A stretch of DNA of 64,000 nt from Paenibacillus sp. PK3_47 (GTDB taxonomy: Bacteria; Bacillota; Bacilli; Paenibacillales; Paenibacillaceae). Of the stretch, positions 1-8,116 are shown in pieces. Under the pieces are notes generated by a model. The model was not told the DNA's origin and made no database searches. It was given only the letters and a program-made list of their open reading frames with translations. The stretch spans positions 5,828,001 through 5,892,000 of the forward strand of contig NZ_CP026029.1 in the NCBI RefSeq assembly GCF_023520895.1. Direction: 5' to 3'. The translations under genes and the position numbers were made by a program. How positions within the stretch are numbered: the stretch's first letter is position 1; each line of letters starts with the position of its first letter.

Positions 1-1
1 G

Positions 2-574
2 ACAGGGATTACGGAGCCGCTGGAGTTCTCCTTCATGTTTGTGGCCCCGCTGCTGTACGTAGTGCACGCTGTATTAACGGGTGTGGCCGGTCTGCTTATG
101 TACGTACTGGATGTCAAGCTGGGCTTTGGCTTCTCTGCCGGTCTGATTGATTATCTGGTCAACCTGAAGCTGTCGACGAACGCGTGGATTTTGATTCCTG
201 TAGGTCTTGCCTTTTTCGTTGTCTACTATGTATTGTTCCGTTTCATAATAGTGAAATTCAACCTGAAAACACCGGGACGCGAAGACGATGTGGAAGATAA
301 AATGGAAGAGACCAGTGTCCGCGGCACCACAGTGCCTGCTTCCTCCAGAGCTGCCAAAATTCTTGATAACATCGGCGGTCCGGCCAATATCCAGAATATC
401 GATGCCTGCATCACCCGGCTGCGGCTGATAGTCAAAGACGAGAAGGCCGTCAATGATAACGCATTGAAGCAGCTTGGCGCATCCGGAGTGATGAGGCTCG
501 GCCAAGGTGCAGTCCAAGTCGTCTTTGGCCCGCAATCCGAGCAGATTAAAGATGACATCAAAAAATTAATGTAA
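2..574 (+). CDS. PTS glucose/N-acetylglucosamine-type EIICB, 3' part only
   Basis: Sugar phosphotransferase permease that imports and phosphorylates a hexose (glucose or N-acetylglucosamine) at the membrane. The reading frame is open from base 2, so the gene starts outside the window. The first residues, TGITEPLEFSFMFVAPLLY, are the conserved end of an EIIC domain, followed by three hydrophobic segments. After a polar linker the last ~75 residues form an EIIB domain with the phospho-acceptor cysteine in NIDACITRLRL and the typical ending GPQSEQIKDDI. There is no EIIA domain after it. The family is sure; the substrate cannot be told from this fragment. A terminator follows directly. Confidence 0.9.
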   Translation, partial: TGITEPLEFSFMFVAPLLYVVHAVLTGVAGLLMYVLDVKLGFGFSAGLIDYLVNLKLSTNAWILIPVGLAFFVVYYVLFRFIIVKFNLKTPGREDDVEDKMEETSVRGTTVPASSRAAKILDNIGGPANIQNIDACITRLRLIVKDEKAVNDNALKQLGASGVMRLGQGAVQVVFGPQSEQIKDDIKKLM

Positions 575-587
575 GGCAAGTTTTGCT

Positions 588-615
588 GCGGGCATCCTGG
601 ATGTCCGCTTTTTCT
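588..615 (+). terminator. Rho-independent terminator after PTS gene
   Basis: An 8-bp stem (gcgggcat / atgtccgc, one G-T pair) with a 5-nt loop is followed by a T-rich run, 14 bases after the PTS stop codon. Confidence 0.75.
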
Positions 616-627
616 TATGTGGAACTA

Positions 628-655
628 TTGCATTGTTTATAAAACCGAGTATAAT
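628..655 (+). promoter_or_regulatory. SigA-type promoter of the 104-aa hypothetical gene
   Basis: TTGCAT (628-633) and a perfect TATAAT (650-655) are separated by 16 bases. The transcript would start about 35 bases before the AAGGAG ribosome binding site of the gene starting at 698, which supports that start over the upstream in-frame ATG at 617, which lies inside this promoter region. Confidence 0.65.
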
Positions 656-697
656 ACTTGGTATAAGGTTGAAAAAGGGATTAAGGAGTCGGTATAC

Positions 698-1012
698 ATG
701 TCAATCGATGATTATCTGGATCTGCTAAATTACGCCAAGCAAATGAACGATGAACAGTGGCAGGCTGACATCATTGAGACCTTGAACAATTTCAGGCAAA
801 TCTCGGAGGAAGAACAGAGGGCTGAAAATGTGCGGGAGCTGTGGAGCCGGTTCGATGAGGTGAACCATCTGCTGCTGGAGCTGTTCGACAAGCTTAGGGA
901 CGGGGAAGATGCAGAAGACAGCGGACGCTGGAAAGAGCAGATCTGGGAGATGAAGCTGGAGAGAATTACTTTGTCGAGACAAATTCAGAAGCAATATATC
1001 AAAATTATATAA
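698..1012 (+). CDS. Hypothetical small acidic protein (104 aa)
   Basis: I do not recognise this protein. The product is acidic, helical in character and rich in Glu, Asp, Leu and Trp (for example EQIWEMKLERITLSRQIQ), with no signal peptide, membrane segment or metal motif; it could form a coiled-coil bundle. The start at 698 is chosen because TTAAGGAG lies 8-9 bases upstream and because the longer frame from 617 begins within the promoter. It is a single-gene unit with its own promoter and terminator, unrelated by spacing to the PTS gene before it or the sigma factor after it. Confidence 0.7.
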   Translation: MSIDDYLDLLNYAKQMNDEQWQADIIETLNNFRQISEEEQRAENVRELWSRFDEVNHLLLELFDKLRDGEDAEDSGRWKEQIWEMKLERITLSRQIQKQYIKII

Positions 1013-1060
1013 AGTTATTATAAAAATAAAAACATCAACAAATATTGATTAATACATAGG

Positions 1061-1092
1061 AGCAGTTCTCTTAACAAGGGACTGCTTTTTGT
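1061..1092 (+). terminator. Rho-independent terminator
   Basis: Stem agcagttct / gggactgct around a short loop followed by TTTTT. It closes the unit of the 104-aa hypothetical gene. Confidence 0.65.
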
Positions 1093-1138
1093 GTTATTCC
1101 GTCCGGCAGTAATAAATTTTATAATAAGGTTCAAAGTG

Positions 1139-1165
1139 TGATACAAAAAAGCTCCGGCAGCCGTC
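1139..1165 (+). promoter_or_regulatory. Candidate ECF-sigma promoter (autoregulation)
   Basis: TGATAC (1139-1144) and CGTC (1162-1165) are 17 bases apart, close to the TGAAAC/CGTC pattern known for SigM/SigW-type promoters, and lie about 40 bases before the sigma gene. ECF sigma factors often transcribe their own operon, so this is a reasonable but untested autoregulatory promoter. Confidence 0.4.
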
Positions 1166-1203
1166 TTACTTATAGCTGCAGCTGATAAGGAGGATTTACA
1201 CTC

Positions 1204-1722
1204 ATGAATATTCCGGAATCTGAACAATTCAAAGCATTGTTCTATGAACATTACCCTATTGTGCGGCGTAAGCTTGCCGCATTAGTACGTGACGATACAG
1301 CGGCTGATGATCTTGCCCAGGAGGTTTTTCTTAAGCTTTACCGTAATCCGCCGGATGATCCGGGGGCACTGGGTGCCTGGCTGCATAGAGTGCTGACCCG
1401 GGCCGGCTATGATTACCTGAGCAAAAAAGCCAGTGAACGGCGGCTTCAGGACAAGCAGGAGCTGTTATTTCAAGCAGAGCCGTCACCGCCCTCAGGGGAA
1501 GAAGCCGTCTTAAACAAGCTGGACCAGGAGGATGTCCGGGTATGGCTGGACGAACTGCCTGAGCGGGACCGGCAGGCGCTGCTGCTGCGGTACTCCGGGT
1601 ACAGCTACAGCGAGATTGCCGGTGAGCTCGGCATCAGGCCTCCGGTTGTGGGTACCCTGCTGAGCCGCGCTACACAGAAACTAAGGCAGCATGCAGCAGA
1701 ATCCCTGCCCCAGCCTGATTAA
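1204..1722 (+). CDS. ECF-type RNA polymerase sigma factor (sigma-70 family)
   Basis: A 172-aa sigma factor of the size usual for extracytoplasmic-function sigmas. Region 2 is visible at about residues 20-50, with the DDLAQEVFLKLYR core-binding signature, and region 4 at about 118-165, with the helix-turn-helix YSEIAGELGIRPPVVGTLLSRATQKL. Start ATG at 1204 has AAGGAGG 10-12 bases upstream. It is followed after 62 bases by a membrane protein that looks like its anti-sigma factor and then by an ABC exporter, so it probably switches on export in response to an envelope signal. The inducer is not evident. Confidence 0.93.
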   Translation: MNIPESEQFKALFYEHYPIVRRKLAALVRDDTAADDLAQEVFLKLYRNPPDDPGALGAWLHRVLTRAGYDYLSKKASERRLQDKQELLFQAEPSPPSGEEAVLNKLDQEDVRVWLDELPERDRQALLLRYSGYSYSEIAGELGIRPPVVGTLLSRATQKLRQHAAESLPQPD

Positions 1723-1784
1723 CGGAGAGTATTGAACTATTTATGTACAGGAACAAATTAACACTCAATTAGGAGGAACCAGTC

Positions 1785-2921
1785 ATGACTAATCATATGA
1801 ACAAAGACTCACATACAGATTCACATACATCCTCTACAGACGAGGCCTGGACCAGACTGCAGGCAAGTCTTGCCAAAGAGCCGGTGAATCCGGTATGGGC
1901 AGCATGGGGACAACAATCTGCAAGTCCTGACCCGGGTCATGAGGGCGAAGCTTCTAATATGCAGCCGGCAGTTACCGAGCCGCCCGTTCAGGAACAGCAA
2001 AACATGCAGGGGAAGGAGCCATTCGGCAAGCAGCCTGCACACAAAACCCTTCGCCGGCCGAAAATGAACCGCCGCCGCAAGTGGACGGCTGCCGCGGCTG
2101 CCGCCCTGATAGTGGGCGCCGTTCTCGCTACACCGGTCGGCAACACGGCCATGGCGGCCATCCTGAACCAGTTCCGGATGCAGGAGGGCGCTGTGATCGA
2201 GGAGAGCGATCTGCGGAATATTTTCTATCAAGTTAATGAAGGCGGGGCATTCAGTGAAGCGGATAACAAGTTTGGCATATTCACTACCTCTGCCGGGGAT
2301 CTCGGGGGCGAGCTGCCTGTCGGCCAACTGCAGGAAAAGCTGGGCTACAGTGCATTGAGCAGTCCGATGTTTGATTCAATAAATACGGTCTATGTCATGA
2401 ATTCGCGCGATGCAACACTCACCCTGAATGTGGATGAAGTCAATCAGGCGCTCATGCGCCTGGGCTCAGACCAGCTGCTGCCGCAGTCCGTCGACGGTAA
2501 GCCGATTACGCTCCACATGCCTGAGGTAGTGAGCTATAATCTGTCTGCTGACAATAATCGCTGGGCATATGTGACGCAGATGAATACACCGACTATAACT
2601 GTAGATCCTTCTATTGATGTGACGGAAGCGCTCAAGGCTGTTCTGAATTTCCCGCTGCTGCCTGATCAGTGGAAAAACTATCTGGAGCAGAGCCGTGTAC
2701 TGTCCGGAGAAATCCCGATGCCTTTAATTAAAGGAGAAACCGCTGAAGAGCTCACGGTTGGCGGTACACTGGTCATTATGGATACGGATGAATACGGCAG
2801 AGGAGCAAATTACCGGGCGGTGTGGGTTAAGGATGGACAGATGTTTGAGTTTAGCGGCGGAGATATCTACCAGGACAAAGAGGAGTATCTAAACAAACTG
2901 CAGGAGCTGATCTCCCAATGA
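1785..2921 (+). CDS. Membrane-anchored anti-sigma-like protein
   Basis: A 378-aa protein with a polar N-terminal third (residues ~1-100, cytoplasmic), one membrane segment at ~102-122 (WTAAAAAALIVGAVLATPVG) and a ~250-aa extracytoplasmic domain that resembles DUF4367-type sensor domains of Paenibacillus anti-sigma factors. No HxxxCxxC zinc anti-sigma motif is visible. The role as anti-sigma factor is inferred from the topology and from its place directly after the ECF sigma gene. AGGAGGA precedes the ATG at 1785. Its stop overlaps the start of the ABC ATPase by 4 bases (ATGA), so the genes are translationally coupled. Confidence 0.75.
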   Translation: MTNHMNKDSHTDSHTSSTDEAWTRLQASLAKEPVNPVWAAWGQQSASPDPGHEGEASNMQPAVTEPPVQEQQNMQGKEPFGKQPAHKTLRRPKMNRRRKWTAAAAAALIVGAVLATPVGNTAMAAILNQFRMQEGAVIEESDLRNIFYQVNEGGAFSEADNKFGIFTTSAGDLGGELPVGQLQEKLGYSALSSPMFDSINTVYVMNSRDATLTLNVDEVNQALMRLGSDQLLPQSVDGKPITLHMPEVVSYNLSADNNRWAYVTQMNTPTITVDPSIDVTEALKAVLNFPLLPDQWKNYLEQSRVLSGEIPMPLIKGETAEELTVGGTLVIMDTDEYGRGANYRAVWVKDGQMFEFSGGDIYQDKEEYLNKLQELISQ

Positions 2922-3871
2922 GTGAACCGGCCATTGAGACCAATTCGCTGACCAAGGTCTACAGCAACGGACGCGGCTGCCGGGATGTTACGATTACCGT
3001 AGGGAAAGGGGAAGCCTTCGGCTTCCTCGGCCCTAACGGGGCCGGAAAAAGCACTTTTGTCAAAATGCTCGTCGGCCTGACTTCTCCTTCCGGCGGAAGT
3101 GCCACCCTGTTCGGTCATACCATCGGTTCTCTCGAAGCAAAGGCTAGAATCGGTTATTTGCCCGAATTATACCGTTATCAGGAATGGCTCACGGGTGAAG
3201 AAGTGGTCAGGCTGCATGCCAGGCTATGCCGGGTGGATAAAACTGCAGCGGACAAAAGAGTTCCGCAGCTTCTGGATGAAGTAGGGATCGGCCAGCGCGG
3301 CCGGGACCGGGTCAAACATTATTCCAAGGGGATGCAGCAGCGGCTGGGACTTGCCTGTGCATTGGTGAACGAACCTGCCCTTGTCTTTCTGGATGAGCCT
3401 TCCTCGGCACTGGACCCTGTCGGGCGGATGGAGGTCCGCAGGATCCTGGAGCGTCTGAAGGAACGGGGAGTCACCATATTTCTCAACTCCCATCTGCTTG
3501 AAGATGTTGAGGTGCTGTGCGACCGGATGGCGCTGCTGAACGACGGCGGGATCCTGCGGCACGGCAAAGTGTCTGAAATACTCCATAAGCGAAGCACCTG
3601 GCTTTTAAAAGTGGGGGGCTATTCGCCTTTTTTGCTGTCCTGGCTTCAGGAAACGACCGGACTTCATATCAGGCAGAGCTCTGAAATCATTGACGGCAGT
3701 ACAACCTGGCTGGAGGCTGAACTTGAGGATGAAGAGCAGGCCGGATGGCTGAATGCACTGATTGTAGAGCAGGGGATGACATTATATGAAGTTACCCGCA
3801 AGAAAGAGCATCTCACGGACTGGTTCATGGATGCGGTGTCGGGCCTCAGCCACAGGGGGGAACGGGTATGA
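2918..3871 (+). CDS. ABC transporter ATP-binding protein (ABC-2 exporter type)
   Basis: A 317-aa ATPase with Walker A GPNGAGKST at residues 38-46, signature YSKGMQQRLGLA, Walker B LVFLDEPSSALDP and the H-loop NSHLLED. The C-terminal ~90 residues form the extra domain usual in BcrA/CcmA-type exporter ATPases. It starts inside the stop of the anti-sigma gene and ends inside the start of the permease gene (ATGA overlaps on both sides), which makes a tightly coupled sigma-regulated operon. The exported substrate is unknown; peptide antibiotic, membrane lipid or toxin export are all possible for this family. Confidence 0.92.
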   Translation: MSEPAIETNSLTKVYSNGRGCRDVTITVGKGEAFGFLGPNGAGKSTFVKMLVGLTSPSGGSATLFGHTIGSLEAKARIGYLPELYRYQEWLTGEEVVRLHARLCRVDKTAADKRVPQLLDEVGIGQRGRDRVKHYSKGMQQRLGLACALVNEPALVFLDEPSSALDPVGRMEVRRILERLKERGVTIFLNSHLLEDVEVLCDRMALLNDGGILRHGKVSEILHKRSTWLLKVGGYSPFLLSWLQETTGLHIRQSSEIIDGSTTWLEAELEDEEQAGWLNALIVEQGMTLYEVTRKKEHLTDWFMDAVSGLSHRGERV

Positions 3872-4749
3872 GAATAATCATCGGCATGACCTGTAAAGAG
3901 CTGCTTCGTAAAAGAGTAATGATCCTCACCCTTCTATTGACCGTAGTGTTCCTGATTGCCTTCTGGTTTGTCGCCAGTACAATCGGCAGTAACTCCTTTA
4001 TAGAAAGTGATGCAAGCAGTGCCACTATTCTCATTGCCCGTTTTTCGAACGGGGTTTTTATTCTGACGCTTGGTTTTTTCTTTGGCAGCTTCGTCATTGC
4101 CTTTCTGGCCATATTTAGTTCATTCTCTGTAATTTCCGGGGAGGCGGAACAAGGTGTGATGCAGGCGCTCCTTCCGAGACCGCTGCCGCGCTGGAAATGG
4201 TATATGGGACGGTGGCTGGGTTATGTATCGCTTGGTGTGCTATATGCGCTTATATTGTTTATTGCAATCCTGGCTATTACCCAGGTACATGCGGCCATAC
4301 CGCAAGAAGCGGGAGCTTTAATCAAGTCTTTCCTGCTGTTCGCCTCAGCGGTCCCGCTGCTGATCAGCCTATCCATGCTCGGCTCAGGCGTATTCTCGGC
4401 ATTGGGCAACGGTGTATTCATGACCATGCTCTATGGGGCAGGCTGGCTCGGGGGAATGATTGACAAGGTAAGCGGATCATTGCAGCTGGAAGGGGACGGC
4501 ATGAATATGCTTAATAACCTGACAGGTATTATGTCGCTATTGATGCCGGTAGACGGTTTACAGCGGAAGATGATGGGGGAACTGCTAAGCTTCGAGGATC
4601 TCAGCGGACTGGTCGGCTTTTCCGGGAGCAGTATGGGCCTGACGGATATAAGCTCTGTGCCCTCTGGCAGCTTTGTCATTTATGCAGCCTGCTATACCTT
4701 ACTTGCACTGTTCACCGGCTTATGGCGGTTTCAGCGGAAGGATCTTTAA
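3868..4749 (+). CDS. ABC-2 type transporter permease
   Basis: A 293-aa integral membrane protein with about six hydrophobic segments (first at residues ~18-38) and the long polar loop after segment 1 that is usual in NosY/YhaP-like ABC-2 permeases. The motif VISGEAEQGVMQALLPRPLPRW between segments 2 and 3 matches the cytoplasmic coupling region of that family. It partners the ATPase that overlaps its start by 4 bases. A strong bidirectional terminator follows. Confidence 0.88.
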   Translation: MRIIIGMTCKELLRKRVMILTLLLTVVFLIAFWFVASTIGSNSFIESDASSATILIARFSNGVFILTLGFFFGSFVIAFLAIFSSFSVISGEAEQGVMQALLPRPLPRWKWYMGRWLGYVSLGVLYALILFIAILAITQVHAAIPQEAGALIKSFLLFASAVPLLISLSMLGSGVFSALGNGVFMTMLYGAGWLGGMIDKVSGSLQLEGDGMNMLNNLTGIMSLLMPVDGLQRKMMGELLSFEDLSGLVGFSGSSMGLTDISSVPSGSFVIYAACYTLLALFTGLWRFQRKDL

Positions 4750-4771
4750 TTGTATATATGCGGCAACAAAT

Positions 4772-4815
4772 AAGCGCCCTTTTGATCCGGATCACGGAAC
4801 CAAAAGGGCGCTTTA
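4772..4815. terminator. Bidirectional terminator between convergent genes
   Basis: Arms aagcgcccttttg and caaaagggcgctt (13 bp, perfect) enclose a 16-nt loop. The stem carries T-rich flanks on both strands and sits between the ABC permease (+) and the HxlR gene (-). Confidence 0.8.
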
Positions 4816-4834
4816 TTCGCCTCTGAAGCGGGCG

Positions 4835-5161
4835 TCACTGGGTCACGCCAATCTCGATCCAGTCAGAAGACCAGTTGCTGATCTCTCCGAGAATCGGAGC
4901 CAGCGCCGTTCCTTTGTCAGTAAGCGAGTACTCGATCCGTACAGGCATTTCAGGATATACAGTACGCTGGATGATGCCTTCGTTCTCCATTTCTTTTAAA
5001 CGGTCAGATAACACCTTGCCGCTCAGATTGGACAGACAGCTCTCGATTTCGCCGAATCGGCGCGGTCCCTGCATCAGCACAAACACAATCAATGCGACCC
5101 ATCGTTTGCTTAACAGATCCACCGCTTTCTCAAAGCGCGGACACATTTCAAACTCATTCAT
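4835..5161 (-). CDS. HxlR family transcriptional regulator
   Basis: A 108-aa winged-helix protein of the HxlR/YodB type: CPRFEKAVDLLSKRWVALIVFVLMQGPRRFGEIE at the N-terminus carries the single conserved cysteine and the first helices, and LSGKVLSDRLKEMENEGIIQR is the recognition helix region. Many members sense thiol-reactive electrophiles through this cysteine. I prefer the ATG at 5161 because GAGGTG lies 7 bases upstream; an in-frame ATG at 5182 would add seven residues but has no ribosome binding site. It is divergent from the GTP cyclohydrolase II gene and may control it. Confidence 0.9.
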   Translation of the reverse strand: MNEFEMCPRFEKAVDLLSKRWVALIVFVLMQGPRRFGEIESCLSNLSGKVLSDRLKEMENEGIIQRTVYPEMPVRIEYSLTDKGTALAPILGEISNWSSDWIEIGVTQ

Positions 5162-5190
5162 GTTGTTCACCTCTGCATTCATTATATCAT

Positions 5191-5285
5191 AAACTTACAA
5201 TAAGTAATTATAAATGTTAAACTATATTTTATAACTTGACGAACATATATTACAATGATAAACTTACTTACAAATAGTTACTTGA
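5191..5285. promoter_or_regulatory. Promoter and candidate HxlR operators
   Basis: TTGACG (5236-5241) and TAAACT (5259-5264), 17 bases apart, form a likely promoter for the cyclohydrolase gene. The octamer AAACTTAC occurs at 5191-5198, where it is followed by AATAAGT (ACTTA/TAAGT inverted arms), and again at 5260-5267 over the -10 region. A repeated motif in front of both divergent genes fits binding by the HxlR protein; this is inference. Confidence 0.4.
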
Positions 5286-5332
5286 TATTCAGATACTTAA
5301 ATTTAGATTATTCAAATTAGGACGGTGCTCTC

Positions 5333-6112
5333 ATGAAACCTGATATTCTTTCTATATTGCAGAACAAGATCAAGCGGATAACGATGGATGATTCCACGAA
5401 CATCCTAGTCGGACCTATTACACTTCCAGTGAATCTGGACGGAGAGACCGTTACTTTCAAATGGTACAGCTGGTTGAAGACAACCGATGAAGAACTGATG
5501 CAGGGGGATTCTCAGGCGGCAACGGAGCTGCTGATCTCGCGTCTGTCCTCCATGAATCTCGCTGACGGGCAGCAGTCAAGTGTACTCGTCTATGGTGATT
5601 TCGAAGGCTCGGAAGAAGCTTTAATCCGGATGCACAGCATCTGCCATACCGGAGATATTTTTGGCAGCAAACGCTGTGATTGCGGCTTCCAGCTGCGCCA
5701 GTCCATGAAGATGATTGCCCAGCACGGCGCCGGCGCGCTCTTCTACCTTGCCAATCACGAAGGCAGAGGCATCGGCCTGTTCAGCAAAGCTATGGCTTAC
5801 ATCCTTCAGGAAGAAGGATATGATACGGTTGAAGCCAATCTGGAGCTCGGCTTTGCCGATGATTCCAGAGACTACAGAGACGCAATCAGCGTCCTGCAGC
5901 ATCTGCGCAGCAAACCGGTAACTTTGATCACCAATAACCCGAAGAAGATGGAAGCTTTGCGGGCTGCCGGCATGAATACGGGCAAGAGAATACCGCTTTG
6001 GGGCGATGTCTCTGTTTTTAATGAAAAGTATCTGCGGACCAAAGTTGCCCGTTCCGGCCACCTGGAAGCTGTAGTGAATCCGGATTTCTTCGAGGGCAGA
6101 GTCGCCAAATAA
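5333..6112 (+). CDS. GTP cyclohydrolase II (RibA-type, stand-alone)
   Basis: Converts GTP to 2,5-diamino-6-ribosylamino-pyrimidinone 5'-phosphate, formate and pyrophosphate, the first riboflavin step. The zinc site HSICHTGDIFGSKRCDC is intact (C104, C115, C117), followed by the catalytic block NHEGRGIGLFSKAMAYILQ and DTVEANLELGF. At 259 aa it lacks the DHBP synthase (RibB) half that is fused to RibA in the usual Bacillales rib operon, and no rib genes are near. It may therefore be a second, specialised copy, for instance for a flavin- or deazaflavin-like product. Control by the divergent HxlR gene is likely. Confidence 0.9.
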   Translation: MKPDILSILQNKIKRITMDDSTNILVGPITLPVNLDGETVTFKWYSWLKTTDEELMQGDSQAATELLISRLSSMNLADGQQSSVLVYGDFEGSEEALIRMHSICHTGDIFGSKRCDCGFQLRQSMKMIAQHGAGALFYLANHEGRGIGLFSKAMAYILQEEGYDTVEANLELGFADDSRDYRDAISVLQHLRSKPVTLITNNPKKMEALRAAGMNTGKRIPLWGDVSVFNEKYLRTKVARSGHLEAVVNPDFFEGRVAK

Positions 6113-6191
6113 AAGAAATTGGGTAGTGCTTTTGCATTCCGTACATTATAATGGTGTACTGAACCCTATTTCTAGCTTAGCGAGGTACAAT

Positions 6192-7247
6192 ATGAATGCC
6201 ATTCAAGTACAGGACTTGCGCAAAACCTTCAAAGTCCAAAAAAACCGCGAGGGCCTCAAAGGGGCCTTCGCTGATTTGTTTAAGCGGGAATATTCCGAAG
6301 TTACGGCCGTAAAGGATATTTCCTTCACGATTCCCCAGGGTGAAATCTGCGGGTATATCGGTGAGAACGGAGCAGGGAAGTCGACGACGATCAAAATGCT
6401 CACCGGTATCCTTGTGCCCACGTCTGGCAGTGTGACTGTCGGCGGATTTGTACCTTATGAGGAGCGCGAGAAATTCGTGCAGAATATCGGTGTCGTTTTT
6501 GGCCAGCGCAGCCAGCTGTGGTGGGACATCGGTGTAATTGAGTCTTTCCAGCTGCTGCGCAAGGTGTACCGGGTGTCCGAGCATGATTTTAAAAAAAGGC
6601 TGGACGAGCTCGTTGAGCGCCTGGAGCTGCAGGATCTCCTCAACCGTCCGGTCCGCAAGCTCAGCCTCGGCCAGCGGATGCGCTGTGAACTGGTGGCGGC
6701 CCTGCTGCATAATCCGTCGATTTTGTTCCTGGACGAGCCGACGATCGGTCTGGATATTGTCGTAAAATCAGAAATCCGCGAGTTTCTGAAGGATATGAAC
6801 CTGGAGCATGGCACCACGATTCTTTTGACGACCCACGATCTGCAGGATATCGAAGCGCTGTGCTCCCGCGTCATTATGCTGGATGACGGCCGGATTATCT
6901 ATGACGGCGGCCTCGATAATCTGAAGGAGCGCTGGGGAACCGGGCGTGAAGTGCTCTTCCAGTTCGGGATGCCCACCAAGCTGCAGCAGCTGCAGCAGTG
7001 GTCGGACGGCATGCCGGTCACCTGGACGGCCGAGAACGATCTGGGCGCCAAAGTATGGATTCCGCGTGAACTCAATGTATCGGATCTGCTGGCACGGGTG
7101 GTCGGCAAGGCGGACATCACGGATATCAAAATCATCGAGACCAATACGGACGATATTGTCCGCAGTATTTACCAGTCAGGCTCTGCAGAGAAGCCGGAGG
7201 ATAAAATCTCGGCGCTGCAGGAGGAGAAAGAGGCCGCTCATGTCTGA
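6192..7247 (+). CDS. ABC transporter ATP-binding protein (ABC-2 trio)
   Basis: A 351-aa ATPase with Walker A GENGAGKST, Q-loop region VVFGQRSQLWWD, signature LSLGQRMRCEL and Walker B ILFLDEPTIGLD, then a C-terminal extension. The QRSQLWWD block and the following two permeases are typical of the NatA/daunorubicin-type exporters that work with a pair of PF06182-like membrane proteins. The ATG at 6192 is preferred (MNAIQVQDLRKTF); the frame is open upstream to 6126 but with no family-like residues. Its end overlaps the first permease by 8 bases. Confidence 0.9.
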   Translation: MNAIQVQDLRKTFKVQKNREGLKGAFADLFKREYSEVTAVKDISFTIPQGEICGYIGENGAGKSTTIKMLTGILVPTSGSVTVGGFVPYEEREKFVQNIGVVFGQRSQLWWDIGVIESFQLLRKVYRVSEHDFKKRLDELVERLELQDLLNRPVRKLSLGQRMRCELVAALLHNPSILFLDEPTIGLDIVVKSEIREFLKDMNLEHGTTILLTTHDLQDIEALCSRVIMLDDGRIIYDGGLDNLKERWGTGREVLFQFGMPTKLQQLQQWSDGMPVTWTAENDLGAKVWIPRELNVSDLLARVVGKADITDIKIIETNTDDIVRSIYQSGSAEKPEDKISALQEEKEAAHV

Positions 7248-8109
7248 CAAGCTTCAGGCTGCTTCAGCAGCAGGCGGACCTGGCGGCGGCTCCCGGGAGG
7301 ACGGCCGGAGGCTGCTGCTGGGTGCTTATTTTGATTTTATCCGCATCCGGTTTCTGACGATGCTGGCTTACCGAGTCAATTACTATTCGGGCATATTAAT
7401 TTATACGCTCAATATCGGGGTCAACTACTTTACCTGGAAAGCGATCTACGGCGGAGGGGAGTCACTCGGCGGCTTTTCGGGTGCGCAGATGACCACCTAT
7501 GTCGCTGTGTCGTGGATGGCGCGGGCGTTTTATTTTAACAATCTGGACAGGGAAATCTCTACTGATATACGTGATGGAAGCATCGCGATCCAGTTCATCC
7601 GGCCTTATAACTATGTTCTGGTCAAAATGATGCAGGGGCTCGGCGAAGGTGTGTTCCGCTTCATGCTGTTCATGATCCCCGGTATGGCTATTGCCATGCT
7701 GTTATTTCCTGTACAGCTGCCGACAGAGCCGTCCGCATGGGCGGGGTTCCTGGTGATGCTCTTTTTCAGCTTCCTGATTAATTCACAGATCAACGTAATT
7801 ACAGGCCTGTTTGCCTTTTTCGTGGAAAATAATGAAGGCATGATGCGGATGAAGCGGGTGATTGTTGACCTGTTCTCCGGCCTGATCGTTCCGATCAGCC
7901 TGTTTCCGGGCTGGCTGGCCGAAGTGCTGAAGGTACTGCCTTTTCAAGCGATTACTTACCTGCCGGGTTCTGTATTTACAGGCCGGGTGCAAGGGGTCGG
8001 CATCTGGAATGTGCTGGGCGTCCAGGTGTTCTGGTTCGTCGTGCTGCTGATTCCGATTGTCTGGCTATACCATGCGGCGCGTCAGCGGCTGTTCGTGCAG
8101 GGAGGGTGA
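7240..8109 (+). CDS. ABC-2 family permease, first of a pair
   Basis: A 289-aa membrane protein with about six hydrophobic segments; the loop REISTDIRDGSIAIQFIRPYNYV matches the conserved cytoplasmic segment of the PF06182 (ABC2_membrane_6) family. The start at 7240 overlaps the end of the ATPase gene. The first ~25 residues are Gly/Ala/Ser rich and polar. Together with the ATPase before it and the permease after it, it should form a heterodimeric exporter of unknown substrate. Confidence 0.87.
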   Translation: MSDKLQAASAAGGPGGGSREDGRRLLLGAYFDFIRIRFLTMLAYRVNYYSGILIYTLNIGVNYFTWKAIYGGGESLGGFSGAQMTTYVAVSWMARAFYFNNLDREISTDIRDGSIAIQFIRPYNYVLVKMMQGLGEGVFRFMLFMIPGMAIAMLLFPVQLPTEPSAWAGFLVMLFFSFLINSQINVITGLFAFFVENNEGMMRMKRVIVDLFSGLIVPISLFPGWLAEVLKVLPFQAITYLPGSVFTGRVQGVGIWNVLGVQVFWFVVLLIPIVWLYHAARQRLFVQGG

Positions 8110-8116
8110 GGAAAAG

